Of a DNA stretch of 64,000 bases, positions 35,228 through 44,869 are shown one piece after another; within the stretch, counting starts at the first letter, position 1, and each line of letters opens with the position of its first letter. Under the pieces are notes generated by a model, which was not told the DNA's origin, did not search any database, and saw nothing but the letters and a program-made list of their open reading frames with translations. A program made the position numbers and the translations under genes. Origin of the DNA: Pseudomonas asuensis (lineage in GTDB: Bacteria; Pseudomonadota; Gammaproteobacteria; Pseudomonadales; Pseudomonadaceae); assembly GCF_014646755.1 (NCBI RefSeq), contig NZ_BMNW01000002.1:308035-372034 (forward strand), in the 5' to 3' direction.

Positions 35228-36937
35228 TCAGTGTGCCACCTCATCAAGCTCATTGCTTTTGACGAGTGTCAGCCGGCCCTCAAACAGACGGTATACCTGA
35301 TCAGCTACGTCGATAAGCGCAGGTCGGTGTGATACAGCAATAACCGTAATGCCCGGTGTCAAGGCTTTGAGGGTCTGGCTGATAGCGGCTTCCGATTCAG
35401 GGTCGAGCGCACTGGTAGCTTCATCCAGAATCAATAGCCGAGGGTTATGCGCCAGTGCACGGGCAATAACGATACGCTGACGCTGCCCGCCAGACAGGCG
35501 ACCGCCCCGCTCCCCTACAATCGCGTCCATGCCGCCAGACAGCTTCTCCACGAACTCCCAAGCACCTGCCTGCTTGAGCGCACGCTCGGCATCGTCAGCC
35601 GTAAGCGCAGGATCACCCAGGGTAACATTGGCCAGGACGGTATCGTGCAGCAGCAAGGTCTCCTGCGGGACATATCCAATCAGGCGGCGCCATTGGCGCT
35701 TGTCGAGCTCTTCGATTGGATCATTATCAATCAGGACACGCCCGGACTGAGCGGCCAATAGAGCACATATCAGATCCAGGATGGTGGTCTTTCCCGACCC
35801 GGAAGGTCCAATGAGACTGGTAAACGTTCCAACCGGAATATTCAGGTCTACTTCGCTCAGAATAGGTTTGCTTCCGTAGTGAAAGGATGCGCGCTCAAAG
35901 GTAATAGCGCTCTTCAAAGAGGGCGTGCGGGTTCCGCCATTTGGCTCGGCATCGGCCAGCGCAGCGTTAATCGAGTCTTGCAAGGCCCAATAGGCGCTCT
36001 CTTGTGCAGCCATTCGATGGTAACGCTGCTGCGCCTTGTGAAGCAGACCCAGCACGCGTACTACCAGAAATATAAGAACCATGACGGAAGACAAGGGCAG
36101 CTTCCATACTACTAGCGCAGCATACAGTCCGGCCGCTGCCAGAATAGCGAGCATAGGCTCCTGCATGGCGCGCAGTGCCTCACGGCTCATGACCTCGCGC
36201 TCCATCGCCTTGTTGAGCTCGGCAGCCTGATGCCGCAGCAGTGAATCGGCAATGTCGTAGCGGGCCATGGCCTTGAGCGGCTTGACCGATGCCAATGTGT
36301 CGGTCAGATGAGCAAGCAGCTCGCGCATGAGACTCGTCTGGCTCTTGCCAGCGCGACGGGACGTTTTTACCAGCCGCTGGAGAGCCATTAAAAGAACGCC
36401 CCCTAGTAGAAGCGAAACCAGCGTTGCCTTCCACGAGACGATAAAAGCGATAAAGGCATATACCGCTGCCTGAATTACCAGGGCCAACATATTGGCTGCA
36501 TGCTCATACCCCGTCGAAGCACGATAGGCCTCGGTCGCTACGGCATTGGCCAACGCGCCAGCAGGCTGACGCAGGTAGTACTCCCAGCGACTGCCTAACA
36601 AGGCACGAATCAGGTCAATTCGAAGATCGGTGGCAACATGAGCTACAGCATAACCAACCTGGCGATTACCTAGCAGCACCAACATGCTGCTTAGTGTCAG
36701 CCCAAAGACGATAACCACCAGCATGGTGACAAGCGTAGGTTCGAGACCCACCAGACCGAGCACATGGATGATTTTATTGGAGAGGTCAGAATGAGCCTGG
36801 TCACCTAGTGCAATAGAAAGCAGCGGCAGCAAGGTCGTCAATCCGACCCCTTCCGCAATACCTGCCAACAGCAGGCTTATCAGCATCAGAAACGTACGCA
36901 CCGGGTAGGCACGACCGTAGGCAAAAAGAATCCGCAT
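35228..36937 (-). CDS. MsbA-like ABC exporter (fused membrane and ATPase domains)
   Basis: 569 residues: six-helix transmembrane domain (about 1-310), then one ATPase domain with Walker A GPSGSGKTT, signature LSGGQRQR, Walker B LLILDEATSALD and switch His in AVSHRP. A homodimeric lipid or drug flippase of the MsbA/LipidA-exporter type. It lies 173 bp downstream of the ceramide biosynthesis genes on the same strand, so it probably flips the finished lipid across the inner membrane (inference). Confidence 0.88.
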   Translation of the reverse strand: MRILFAYGRAYPVRTFLMLISLLLAGIAEGVGLTTLLPLLSIALGDQAHSDLSNKIIHVLGLVGLEPTLVTMLVVIVFGLTLSSMLVLLGNRQVGYAVAHVATDLRIDLIRALLGSRWEYYLRQPAGALANAVATEAYRASTGYEHAANMLALVIQAAVYAFIAFIVSWKATLVSLLLGGVLLMALQRLVKTSRRAGKSQTSLMRELLAHLTDTLASVKPLKAMARYDIADSLLRHQAAELNKAMEREVMSREALRAMQEPMLAILAAAGLYAALVVWKLPLSSVMVLIFLVVRVLGLLHKAQQRYHRMAAQESAYWALQDSINAALADAEPNGGTRTPSLKSAITFERASFHYGSKPILSEVDLNIPVGTFTSLIGPSGSGKTTILDLICALLAAQSGRVLIDNDPIEELDKRQWRRLIGYVPQETLLLHDTVLANVTLGDPALTADDAERALKQAGAWEFVEKLSGGMDAIVGERGGRLSGGQRQRIVIARALAHNPRLLILDEATSALDPESEAAISQTLKALTPGITVIAVSHRPALIDVADQVYRLFEGRLTLVKSNELDEVAH

Positions 36938-37110
36938 GGTATATCCGTTAGCGATGGGCCCGGTTAACTAGACAGGGAGCGCGCAGCTCAACTTGCCGCC
37001 AGACTACATGAAAAGGGTAATCCAGCTCCGTATCCCTGTGAGCCTATAGCTTGGTTCATAAACGCTCGATCTGCCTTACGCCGACTTGGGAACTGCGTAA
37101 GGCAGATGCG

Positions 37111-38313
37111 TTAGCCAACGTGTGCCACAGTCGAGAATTGGTGACGTAGCGTTGCAAAGGCGGCAATGATCTGGTCAATCTGTTCTGGCGTATGGGCAGC
37201 ACTGACGCTGCAGCGAACCAGGGCATCCCCGTTGGGGCTAGCCGGAGGCAGTACCAGGTTCACATACACGCCCTGCTCAATCAGCGCTTCCCAGAAGGCA
37301 ACACCCTCCTTGGGCGAGCCCAGCATGACCGGAATGACAGGGCTTGGCTTCGAACTTACCCGATACCCTAGCGCCGACAGCCCCTTGTGCAGTTGCCGGG
37401 CATTGCTCCAGAGCTGTGCTCTGAGTTCCGGACGAGCACGCAGGCTCTGCAAAGCCGTACGCACAGAGGCAATCACTGAAGGCGAAGGCGATGCAGTAAA
37501 GATATAGGGACGACTCGCATAACGAAGCAGATCAAACTCGGCATGCTGGCTCGCCGCAAAGCCACCAATAGCCCCCAGGCTCTTACTGAACGTACCCAGG
37601 ATGACATCTACGTCTTTCTCAACGCCTAACGCTTCGGCCAGACCTCGACCGTTGGCACCCAACACGCCAACAGAGTGCGCTTCATCAACGAGCAGATAAC
37701 CACCCAGACGACGCTTGACTTCGACGATCTCCTCCAATGGCGCCTGATCGCCCATCATGCTGTAAATGCCTTCAACAATAATGATCGCGTCCCGAGCTTT
37801 TTCGCCCAGGCGAAGCATGCGCTTTTCCAGGTCGGCCGCATCATTATGGCGAAAGCGAATGACCTGCGCGCCACCCATGCGACATGCATCGTAGATGCTG
37901 GCATGGCAATCGGCATCCAACAGGACGGTATCATCGGGCCCTGCCAGGGTTCCGATAATGCCCAGGTTGGCCAGATACCCTGTCGAGAAGACGATGACCG
38001 AACGGCGCTGAAAGAAATCCCCCAGCTCCTCTTCAAGTGCGATGTGGCTACCGTAGCTGCCATTGGCCATGCGAGACCCTGTTGTACCGGTGCCTTCATG
38101 CTCCAATGCCTGCTGGGCGGCCTTGATGCAATCGGGGTCAAAGGTCAAACCCAGGTAATTATTGGTCCCTGCGAGCACTACACGCCACTGCCCGATCCGT
38201 CCTTCTGTTGGCGTGTAAATCTCATCGATGCGTGTACCAAAAGGGCTGGGCTCTGCCTGGATCAGCGCCGTGCGCTCTTGCGCCAGCTTGTTAAACTTAT
38301 CGAACAAGGCCAT
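37111..38313 (-). CDS. spt: Serine palmitoyltransferase-like alpha-oxoamine synthase
   Basis: 400 residues. PLP fold-type I oxoamine synthase: His137 in DADCHAS stacks on PLP, DEAH at 210-213, and the PLP Lys244 in TFSKSLGAIGG. Close relatives make 8-amino-7-oxononanoate, 2-amino-3-ketobutyrate or 3-ketosphinganine; no biotin genes are present. The overlap with an ACP gene (17 bp), plus reductase and acyl-AMP ligase, matches bacterial sphingolipid clusters where SPT uses acyl-ACP. GGAG lies 7 nt before the ATG. Confidence 0.85.
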   Translation of the reverse strand: MALFDKFNKLAQERTALIQAEPSPFGTRIDEIYTPTEGRIGQWRVVLAGTNNYLGLTFDPDCIKAAQQALEHEGTGTTGSRMANGSYGSHIALEEELGDFFQRRSVIVFSTGYLANLGIIGTLAGPDDTVLLDADCHASIYDACRMGGAQVIRFRHNDAADLEKRMLRLGEKARDAIIIVEGIYSMMGDQAPLEEIVEVKRRLGGYLLVDEAHSVGVLGANGRGLAEALGVEKDVDVILGTFSKSLGAIGGFAASQHAEFDLLRYASRPYIFTASPSPSVIASVRTALQSLRARPELRAQLWSNARQLHKGLSALGYRVSSKPSPVIPVMLGSPKEGVAFWEALIEQGVYVNLVLPPASPNGDALVRCSVSAAHTPEQIDQIIAAFATLRHQFSTVAHVG

Positions 38314-38560
38314 CTGCAGGCTCCAGCAGGGCGATGACAGTATGTGCCAGTTGCGCAGGGGTACGGACGTCTGTCAGGACATTCAGAGGGATAGAAATAT
38401 CGAACTCGTCTTCCATCTCCATCAGGAGATCCATGACTTTGATAGAGTCCAGGCCAAGCTCCTGAATGAGATCAATGTCAGGATGGATAGGCGTGCCAGG
38501 AGGTGCAAGGCGATTCAGGTATGCAAAAATATTTTCTAGTATTTTTTCTTGGGATGTCAT
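38297..38560 (-). CDS. acpR: Dedicated acyl carrier protein
   Basis: 87 residues from ATG at 38560; the longer frame lacks a start signal. Phosphopantetheine attachment at Ser39 in LGLDSIKVMD, flanked by acidic helices. Supplies the thioester acyl donor to the overlapping serine palmitoyltransferase. The symbol follows the Caulobacter ceramide cluster by context. Confidence 0.85.
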   Translation of the reverse strand: MTSQEKILENIFAYLNRLAPPGTPIHPDIDLIQELGLDSIKVMDLLMEMEDEFDISIPLNVLTDVRTPAQLAHTVIALLEPADGLVR

Positions 38561-38597
38561 GACTATGTCCCTAAACGGAATGAATGCCCTAGGCCTT

Positions 38598-39512
38598 TCA
38601 GAAATAACGCTCTTCCAGAGCCCTCTCCAGCAGGATATTGGGGTGCCATCCCAGTGCCTGCTCAACGGCCGTATTACTGCATGACCAGTTTGGGTGTCTC
38701 AATTCCCCTACCTTAGCGGGTGTCAACATGGGGGCACGCCGTGTGAGGCAGGAAAAAGACAGATTGACCTGCGCAATGCCCTGAAGCAACGCGGCCGGCA
38801 CAGTAACTTGACGCACCGACCCGTGGCGAATCTTTTTAGCAATCTCAGCGATACCTTGCCAATCGTAATTGCCAGGACAGCCATCACAGAGTTCATAAGT
38901 AGCCGAGTGTACCTGTGGAGCACTGACCCAAGCCACTACAGCGCGAACCAGATCTTCTACATGGATGAATGACAACCGCGCGGTCTGCTCACCCAGGGTC
39001 AATAACCAGCCGCGCAACAACCATTCGAAGAGCGGGCGCATTTCTTTGTCGCCCGGCCCATACACAGCGGTAGGTCTGAAAACCGTAACCGAAAGGTCAC
39101 CTGCCCGTTTTTGTACCGCCTGCTCTGCCTCTCGCTTGGAGGCTGCATACCAAGACAACTCCGGATGTCGGGCCGCCAGCGAAGACATCAGGAGAAACCG
39201 ATGGCTGGCCCCCACCCTTCGCACAGCCTCCATCAGACGGACACTGCCATCGACATTGATACGATTGAATTGGTCGAGAGAACTGCCTCGGACAGCGCCC
39301 GCCAGGTGGATAACAGCATCCGCCTCTTCTACCAGACGCTCAAGCGAACCGGCATTCTCAAGCGACCCCTTGATCCACTCGATACCCTCGTGCACACCCT
39401 CTTCACGTCGGCTCAAGGCACGCACGGTGAGGCCCGATTCAACCAGGCGCTTGCGCAAAGTAGTTCCGATGAAGCCTGTCGCCCCGGTGAGGGCGACAAC
39501 CTGAACGGCCAA
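38598..39512 (-). CDS. cerR: NAD-dependent epimerase-type reductase, ceramide reductase candidate
   Basis: About 304 residues from a TTG at 39512, directly after the ligase stop; the open frame extends further, but into the ligase. Rossmann motif GATGFIGTTL near 10-19, YAASK catalytic pair and FRPTAVYGPGD. In Caulobacter an epimerase/dehydratase-family protein (CerR) reduces the 3-keto group at the ceramide stage; the same family and position apply here. Start uncertain. Confidence 0.72.
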   Translation of the reverse strand: MAVQVVALTGATGFIGTTLRKRLVESGLTVRALSRREEGVHEGIEWIKGSLENAGSLERLVEEADAVIHLAGAVRGSSLDQFNRINVDGSVRLMEAVRRVGASHRFLLMSSLAARHPELSWYAASKREAEQAVQKRAGDLSVTVFRPTAVYGPGDKEMRPLFEWLLRGWLLTLGEQTARLSFIHVEDLVRAVVAWVSAPQVHSATYELCDGCPGNYDWQGIAEIAKKIRHGSVRQVTVPAALLQGIAQVNLSFSCLTRRAPMLTPAKVGELRHPNWSCSNTAVEQALGWHPNILLERALEERYF

Positions 39513-39516
39513 AGGC

Positions 39517-41265
39517 TTATCCAGCAGCAAGGGAGAGACTGCAATCAGCCTCGATCTGCTGAATAAAGCGCTTCCGTGCCTCTGCACGTGAGGGCTTACC
39601 GGATGAGGTACGGGGTAATGAATGTGGCGGTACCAACTCCACCCGACAGGTAAGGCCAAACTCGCTGTTAATGAGCTTGGTCAGTGACTGGGCAAAATGT
39701 TCGCGCTGCTCTGGATCCATGATACGGCATTGAACCTGGACAACCACTTGAGGCTCGTCTTCACCCGGAATAAGAAAGGCAATGACGTCCCCCGGACGGA
39801 TATCAGGCTGACACTCAGCCAGATACTCGATGTCCTGAGGCCAGATATTACGCCCCCGTACGATAATCAGATCTTTACGGCGGCCGGTAATATAGAGCTC
39901 GCCTTTGGAGAGGTAGCCTAAATCACCCGTATCCAGCCAATCACCTTTAGGGCTCATGACCGCCTGGGTGGACTCTTCGTCGCGAAAATAACCCGACATC
40001 AGGCTTGGCCCTTTCAGGGTGATACGACCGATTGCACGCTCAGGCAGAGCTTGTCCGCTATCGTCACGGATCTCAAGCGTATGCCCAGGCAGAGCAGCAC
40101 CACAATTTACAAAGGTACTGGCATTGCCATCCGGCCCATCAAAAGGAATAGCCTGCGAGTGATGCTCAAGCTCCCGGCGATTGATACGGTCCGTCTGGAT
40201 ACCTGTATCACGACAAGCAAAGCTGACGCCCAGGGTGCTTTCTGCCAATCCATAACATGGCAGGAATGCTTTGCAATCAAAGCCCGTCCGCTCAAACTGC
40301 GCGGCGAATCGACTCAATACCTCAGCACGAATCGGCTCGGCACCAATGCCTGCGACACGCCAGCTGGACAGGTCAAAACGCTCCATGTCGCTCTCGCGGA
40401 CACGGCGCGTACAAATGTCGTAGCCAAAGGGAGGCGCAAAGGAAATCGTGCCTCTGTTCTGGCTGATCAAGCTCAGCCACTGCCGTGGACGCATGGCAAA
40501 ATCCTGGGTCCGCATATAGTCAACGGACAGCTGGGACGCCATTGGGCCAAGGACAAAACCGACCAGCCCCATGTCATGATAGAACGGAAGCCATGACACG
40601 CAGCGATCACCAGGCTGAACACCTAGTCCATCTCGCGTGATGCCTTGCAGATTTGCCATGACGGCACGTTGCGTCACAACAACGCCGCGGGGAAACCGCG
40701 TACTGCCTGAGGTGTACTGTAGGTACGCGACCTCGTCGCTACGGGACGGCGCCAGCTCAACACTTGGCATCGGGCGCAGGGATAGCTCCTTGGCCGTACC
40801 AATGAAGCGCATCGGCTGCTCGACTGCCTCCTCCGCAAACTTCACCAACTCTGCCGGGGCGAATACAGCTGACGCCTCGCAACTCTTGAGCAGGCCCTTG
40901 AGCTTTTTGACGTAGATATCGTGGCTGCCTAGCCCAGAGGGAATCGGCAGCGGAACGGGTACGAAGCCGCCATACTGACAACCGTAGAATATCTCCATGA
41001 AGGACAGATCGGTATCGGCGATCAAAGCAATCCTGTCGCCCCGCTGAAGTCCTAAGCCATGAAGTCTTTTAGCCACTTTGAGGGCTTCTCTTCTCAGGAC
41101 GCCATACTGTACGACCGCCGTCAGGCGGCAGCGGCCGTCGTAGAAATTCAGCCCCGTTTCGCCCTCAGCGGCATAATCAAGCGCTTCCGACAAGGTTGAG
41201 AAATCAGCCAGGCGTTGAGGTAAAACGTGTTGAGTTAGTGTTGCAGACATGTACAGTTCAGCCAT
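39517..41265 (-). CDS. Fatty acyl-AMP ligase
   Basis: 582 residues from ATG at 41265 (AGGA 8 nt upstream; another ATG lies five codons on). Adenylate-forming enzyme: P-loop YTSGSTRFPRGV at 184-195, LPFYHDMGLVG, PCYGLAESTLGVSF, DTGDLGYLSKGELYITGRRKDLIIVRGRN and the terminal catalytic Lys region PRTSSGKPSRAEARK. The pattern is the FAAL group that loads fatty acids onto ACP rather than CoA. It would charge the adjacent ACP for sphingolipid synthesis. Confidence 0.88.
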   Translation of the reverse strand: MAELYMSATLTQHVLPQRLADFSTLSEALDYAAEGETGLNFYDGRCRLTAVVQYGVLRREALKVAKRLHGLGLQRGDRIALIADTDLSFMEIFYGCQYGGFVPVPLPIPSGLGSHDIYVKKLKGLLKSCEASAVFAPAELVKFAEEAVEQPMRFIGTAKELSLRPMPSVELAPSRSDEVAYLQYTSGSTRFPRGVVVTQRAVMANLQGITRDGLGVQPGDRCVSWLPFYHDMGLVGFVLGPMASQLSVDYMRTQDFAMRPRQWLSLISQNRGTISFAPPFGYDICTRRVRESDMERFDLSSWRVAGIGAEPIRAEVLSRFAAQFERTGFDCKAFLPCYGLAESTLGVSFACRDTGIQTDRINRRELEHHSQAIPFDGPDGNASTFVNCGAALPGHTLEIRDDSGQALPERAIGRITLKGPSLMSGYFRDEESTQAVMSPKGDWLDTGDLGYLSKGELYITGRRKDLIIVRGRNIWPQDIEYLAECQPDIRPGDVIAFLIPGEDEPQVVVQVQCRIMDPEQREHFAQSLTKLINSEFGLTCRVELVPPHSLPRTSSGKPSRAEARKRFIQQIEADCSLSLAAG

Positions 41266-41307
41266 CCCTTTGGTCCTGCTCTCAGCACATCGCATGCAGC
41301 GGGCCGA

Positions 41308-41757
41308 TCAGCAAGGCCAGCAGCGCATCAGTTCATCACGTAAATTAACGCTGTCGACCTCTTGAAGCTCAATCGATGAACTCAACTGAGGGGGTCCCGG
41401 CCAGGCACTATCACTGAATTCCTGGTCAGCCCAAGTACGGGGACTGTTGTAACGAGGTATTACATGAAAATGGACGTGTGGATCGACCATCATCAGCATT
41501 AAATAGTTCAGTTTGCTGTAGTTGAAAACACCTTTTAAAGTGCTTTCGATATCAGTGGTAACCGTTTTGAGTTCCGTAAAGGCTGCAGGACTCAACTCGG
41601 CAAATGCAGTGGCCTCTTCCTTGGCAATCAATACCAGGGAGCCCAACGTTACCTGCTGTGGCCGTAACTGCACCGACCAGTACTGGTAATCACGAATCAC
41701 AGAACCAGGAGCGCCAAACTTCTTCATGGTGGCGTTCAACGCATCAGTCGACTCCAT
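41308..41757 (-). CDS. HIT family nucleotide hydrolase
   Basis: 149 residues; histidine triad HVHFH with His94, 96 and 98. HIT proteins cleave nucleotidyl bonds such as AMP-lysine or adenylylated intermediates. As first gene of the leftward ceramide operon it might recycle stray acyl-AMP or act on CDP/CTP products of the headgroup enzymes (inference). Confidence 0.85.
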   Translation of the reverse strand: MESTDALNATMKKFGAPGSVIRDYQYWSVQLRPQQVTLGSLVLIAKEEATAFAELSPAAFTELKTVTTDIESTLKGVFNYSKLNYLMLMMVDPHVHFHVIPRYNSPRTWADQEFSDSAWPGPPQLSSSIELQEVDSVNLRDELMRCWPC

Positions 41758-41982
41758 CCGGCACCCATTCTTATCGTATGATTTGATCCGGCTACGGAAG
41801 TTAAATGTTTATGCTCCACTTTGAAAGCCCAGTTGAACCGCTACAGCTTGTTATTTTTTGAAACATTCGCAAACCATAAGCGCATAATCGAGCCTTGGGA
41901 AGAAGTAATGAGTGTATGTAAGAAAGCATGTTTCAAACGTAACCCGAAGCATTGTTCAGCTAACTAAGCCAAAGGCCTTCAT
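41758..41982. promoter_or_regulatory. Divergent promoter region of the two ceramide operons
   Basis: 225 bp between HIT (left) and the ceramide synthase candidate (right); AT-rich, particularly 41850-41890. A TTGAAA (41858) and CATAAT (41883) face rightward but at 19-bp spacing. No palindrome stands out. Confidence 0.35.
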
Positions 41983-43137
41983 GTGGATCAACTCACCTCC
42001 GGGACTAGACAATCAGTTGAAGTCAGGCCAGTTATCAGCAAGACCGACAGGGCAACCTTTATCAGTCTTCCAGGGCGGCTCTACAGAAACGATCCGAGCT
42101 GGATTGAGCCCCTGCATTTTGAGCGTCACGAACACCTCTCCCGCAAGAATCCAGTATTTGAACATCTAACGTGGCGGGCCTGGATTGCCTGGTCAGGTCA
42201 TGAACCTGTGGGGCGCATCACTGCACAGGTAGATTCCCTCCACCGTGAGCGACACGGTTCGGACACTGGCCACTTCGGCATGCTTGAGGCCATTGATGAT
42301 CCCACTGTTTTTGAAGCGCTGATCAGTACTGCCGAAGCTTGGCTGCTCGAACAAGGCGCTCGCCGTATAACAGGCCCCTTCAGCCTGACCATCAATGAAG
42401 AAAGCGGCCTTCTTGTCGACGGTTTCGACACCCCGCCCATGTTTATGATGAGCCATGGTCACCCTTACTACAGCAGTCAACTGGAAAGAAACGGCTACCA
42501 ACCTGCTGCAGACCTCCTGGCGTATTGGATGCGTACAGACGAGCTCAACTTTACTCCGACCATGCGCCGCATGATGGATCGGTATCGTAAGCGCATCTGT
42601 ATCCGCACGCTGGATCGCAGCCGTTTCGCCGAAGAAATACAAACGCTGCGGGATATCTTCAACGATGCCTGGGCCAATAATTGGGGCTTCGTTCCCTTTA
42701 CGGAAGCCGAATTCCGGGAGATGGGCAATAATCTTAAACTTCTTGTCCCTGACGACCTGCTATACATTGCCGAAGTGGATGGCAAACCCAGCGCCTTTAT
42801 CATTGCCTTGCCCAATCTGAATGAAGTGATCAGACCGCTCAACGGCAAGCTCATGCCTTTTGGTTGGCTGCGCCTGCTGTGGCGCCTCAAGATCCGCAAG
42901 CCAACCACGGCTCGTGTCCCCCTGATGGGCGTACGCCAGGAGCATCAATTCAGCCGCCTTGGACCTACCCTTGCCCTGCTCTTGATCGAAGCGCTCAAGC
43001 CCCCCTTTGTCAGGCATGGCCTTGAAGCACTGGAGATGTCCTGGATTCTGGAAAGCAACACCGGCATGCGCACTATTCTTGAGCAGATTGGCACCCATCA
43101 GTACAAACGATACCGCGTCTATGAAAAGCAGCTTTGA
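41983..43137 (+). CDS. bcerS: GNAT-like N-acyltransferase, ceramide synthase candidate
   Basis: 384 residues from GTG at 41983 with AAAGG 7 nt upstream. Two GNAT-like lobes: LPGRLYRNDPSWIEPLHFE at the start, ITGPFSLTINEESGLLVDGF and GYQPAADLLAYWM in the middle, and a second lobe ending MSWILESNTGMRTILEQIG. This large GNAT type accompanies spt, acp and epimerase genes in bacterial ceramide clusters, where bCerS N-acylates the long-chain base. Assignment is contextual. Confidence 0.65.
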   Translation: MDQLTSGTRQSVEVRPVISKTDRATFISLPGRLYRNDPSWIEPLHFERHEHLSRKNPVFEHLTWRAWIAWSGHEPVGRITAQVDSLHRERHGSDTGHFGMLEAIDDPTVFEALISTAEAWLLEQGARRITGPFSLTINEESGLLVDGFDTPPMFMMSHGHPYYSSQLERNGYQPAADLLAYWMRTDELNFTPTMRRMMDRYRKRICIRTLDRSRFAEEIQTLRDIFNDAWANNWGFVPFTEAEFREMGNNLKLLVPDDLLYIAEVDGKPSAFIIALPNLNEVIRPLNGKLMPFGWLRLLWRLKIRKPTTARVPLMGVRQEHQFSRLGPTLALLLIEALKPPFVRHGLEALEMSWILESNTGMRTILEQIGTHQYKRYRVYEKQL

Positions 43138-43951
43138 ATCCAAACCCTTTTCGGCTCTGGTTCTGGCCGCTGACCGACATGACGGGGATGCCGTGGCAAC
43201 GGCTGCCGGTGTGGATTGCAAGGCGTTGGCAACCGTAGGTGGCATTCCGATGGTTCGCCGCGTAACCAGCACCTTGCGCTCAAGCCATCTGGTGGAGCGC
43301 ATTACGCTCATAGGCCCTACCCGTGCCTTGTTGCGCCAGGAGCCTCAGGTCGAAACATGGCTGAAAGCCGGTGAGATCCATTGGTTGAGCCATGCAAACT
43401 CCCCCAGCGCCAGCGCCGCACTCGGTCTTGAGGCAGAAGACCCAACGCAACCCGTGTTACTGACGACTGCCGACCATGCGCTGTTGACGCCGGACATGGT
43501 GGACTATTTTCTGACCGAGGCCCGCCGCAGCGGATGTGACTTTGTAGTCGGTGTCGCCCGCCTCGAAACGGTAAAGGCGCGTTTTCCGGGTAACCGCCGC
43601 ACTGCGATCAAGCTCCAGGATGGCCCTTTTTGCGGTTGCAATCTTTTTGCCTTCATGACTGAACGCGGCCATCAGCTTGCGCCTTTCTGGCGCCGTATCG
43701 AACAGGAACGCAAGCGTCCCTGGCGAGTCATCACAGGCGCACTAGGCTGGACGGCAGTCCTTCGTTATCTGGCGGGAACGCTAACCCTTGAACAGGCACT
43801 GAGCCGGTTGTCACACAAGCTGGATATGCGTATCGGCGCCGTTGTATTGCCCTTTGCCGAAGCCGCGGTAGATGTGGATACACCGGCGGATCGTCAGCTG
43901 GTAGAGACGATCCTGGCGGAAAGAAACAGAGCTGAAGCGGCTCATTATTGA
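43121..43951 (+). CDS. MobA-like nucleotidyltransferase
   Basis: 276 residues from ATG at 43121, overlapping the previous gene by 17 bp. GT-A NTP-transferase fold with LVLAADRHDGD in place of the usual LAGGxGxR loop, TTADHALL for the metal Asp, and VDVDTPAD. Probably activates an alcohol phosphate with a nucleotide for headgroup synthesis (inference). Converges with the next gene, overlapping it by 7 bp. Confidence 0.7.
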   Translation: MKSSFESKPFSALVLAADRHDGDAVATAAGVDCKALATVGGIPMVRRVTSTLRSSHLVERITLIGPTRALLRQEPQVETWLKAGEIHWLSHANSPSASAALGLEAEDPTQPVLLTTADHALLTPDMVDYFLTEARRSGCDFVVGVARLETVKARFPGNRRTAIKLQDGPFCGCNLFAFMTERGHQLAPFWRRIEQERKRPWRVITGALGWTAVLRYLAGTLTLEQALSRLSHKLDMRIGAVVLPFAEAAVDVDTPADRQLVETILAERNRAEAAHY

Positions 43952-44721
43952 GCCGCTTCAGTCGCCATGTGCCATGCAAGAACCTTGTGCTTGGCTGCTT
44001 CCAGGTCTTGCGGAAAATCAAGCTCGCCCCAGCTCAACCCCTCGATGGACTGCACGAAAACCTTGCCGGTCTGCTGAGCAATTTCATCAATGATGCTGAG
44101 ATACCAGCGCTGTAGCGCCTCGGGTTTGCGCATGTTGTCTTCGAGCGCCTTACGGAACAAGACAGCACCTTCAGACTGGAAGTACATCATGCCGATCGAC
44201 TCACCATTCACTGTAGGCAGTGGCAAGGTTTTGCCAACACGCATCAGCTGTTCACCTTCAAGACAGACCTTCATATCATCACTGTCGTAAGAAGGTTTTC
44301 GGTCGATGGCTAACGTAATGGGCCGTGGCGATGCGCTCAGGAGACGCTTGAGTACCGGCAGATCAAACAGCGTATCGCCATTGAGTAACAGAAAATCATC
44401 CTGCATGGCCTCTCGTGCCATCCAACAACTGGCCAGGTTATCCGCCACTTCATAGAAAGGGTTGAATAACGTGTTGATGACACCCGCGCCATAACGGTCA
44501 ACCAGCACACGCTCAACCTGCCTTGCTTCATAGCCTACGACAACCGTTATGCTTTCTATTCCGGCGGCCATCAAACCATCGATCTGCCATTCGATGACCG
44601 TACGCCCTTCAAGCTCAATGAGGCACTTGGGCTTGCTTTCGGTATAAGGAAGAAGCCGACGTCCTTGCCCCGCACTTAGAATAATCGCCCGATGGGGCTT
44701 ATTCTGTTCAAGATGATTCAA
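43945..44721 (-). CDS. Sugar/alcohol-phosphate cytidylyltransferase-like enzyme
   Basis: 258 residues from a TTG at 44721 with strong AGGAG 6 nt upstream. Classic NTP-transferase: LSAGQGRRLLPYTESKPKCL at 15-34, VVVGYEARQV, NGDTLFD for the metal site. It most resembles phosphocholine and inositol-phosphate cytidylyltransferases (NPFYEVADNLASCWMA). A plausible supplier of a CDP-alcohol for the CDP-alcohol phosphatidyltransferase at 47117. Confidence 0.75.
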   Translation of the reverse strand: MNHLEQNKPHRAIILSAGQGRRLLPYTESKPKCLIELEGRTVIEWQIDGLMAAGIESITVVVGYEARQVERVLVDRYGAGVINTLFNPFYEVADNLASCWMAREAMQDDFLLLNGDTLFDLPVLKRLLSASPRPITLAIDRKPSYDSDDMKVCLEGEQLMRVGKTLPLPTVNGESIGMMYFQSEGAVLFRKALEDNMRKPEALQRWYLSIIDEIAQQTGKVFVQSIEGLSWGELDFPQDLEAAKHKVLAWHMATEAAQ

Positions 44722-44869
44722 TGCCGTCTCCTAACAGGAAGGAATTTAACCACCTTGAAGCAGCCATACCCCGGCCAAACATTTAAGGATGGTTATTCAG
44801 CCAGTTACGTATGAATAAGGGGTATAGTAACCGGCGGGTGTTTTGGAACCACAGAAGGCTCCAGAGTTC

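Noticed and set aside
37111-38313. Annotation as biotin synthase BioF
   Set aside because: No biotin genes are nearby, while ACP, acyl-AMP ligase and epimerase-type reductase genes are; the ceramide context is better supported.
41445-41453. TGTTGTAAC resembling the Ter core, inside the HIT gene
   Set aside because: A single 9-mer is expected by chance in 64 kb, and the flanks do not fit Ter. The GTTACAAC at about 32393 in amrZ was dismissed for the same reason.
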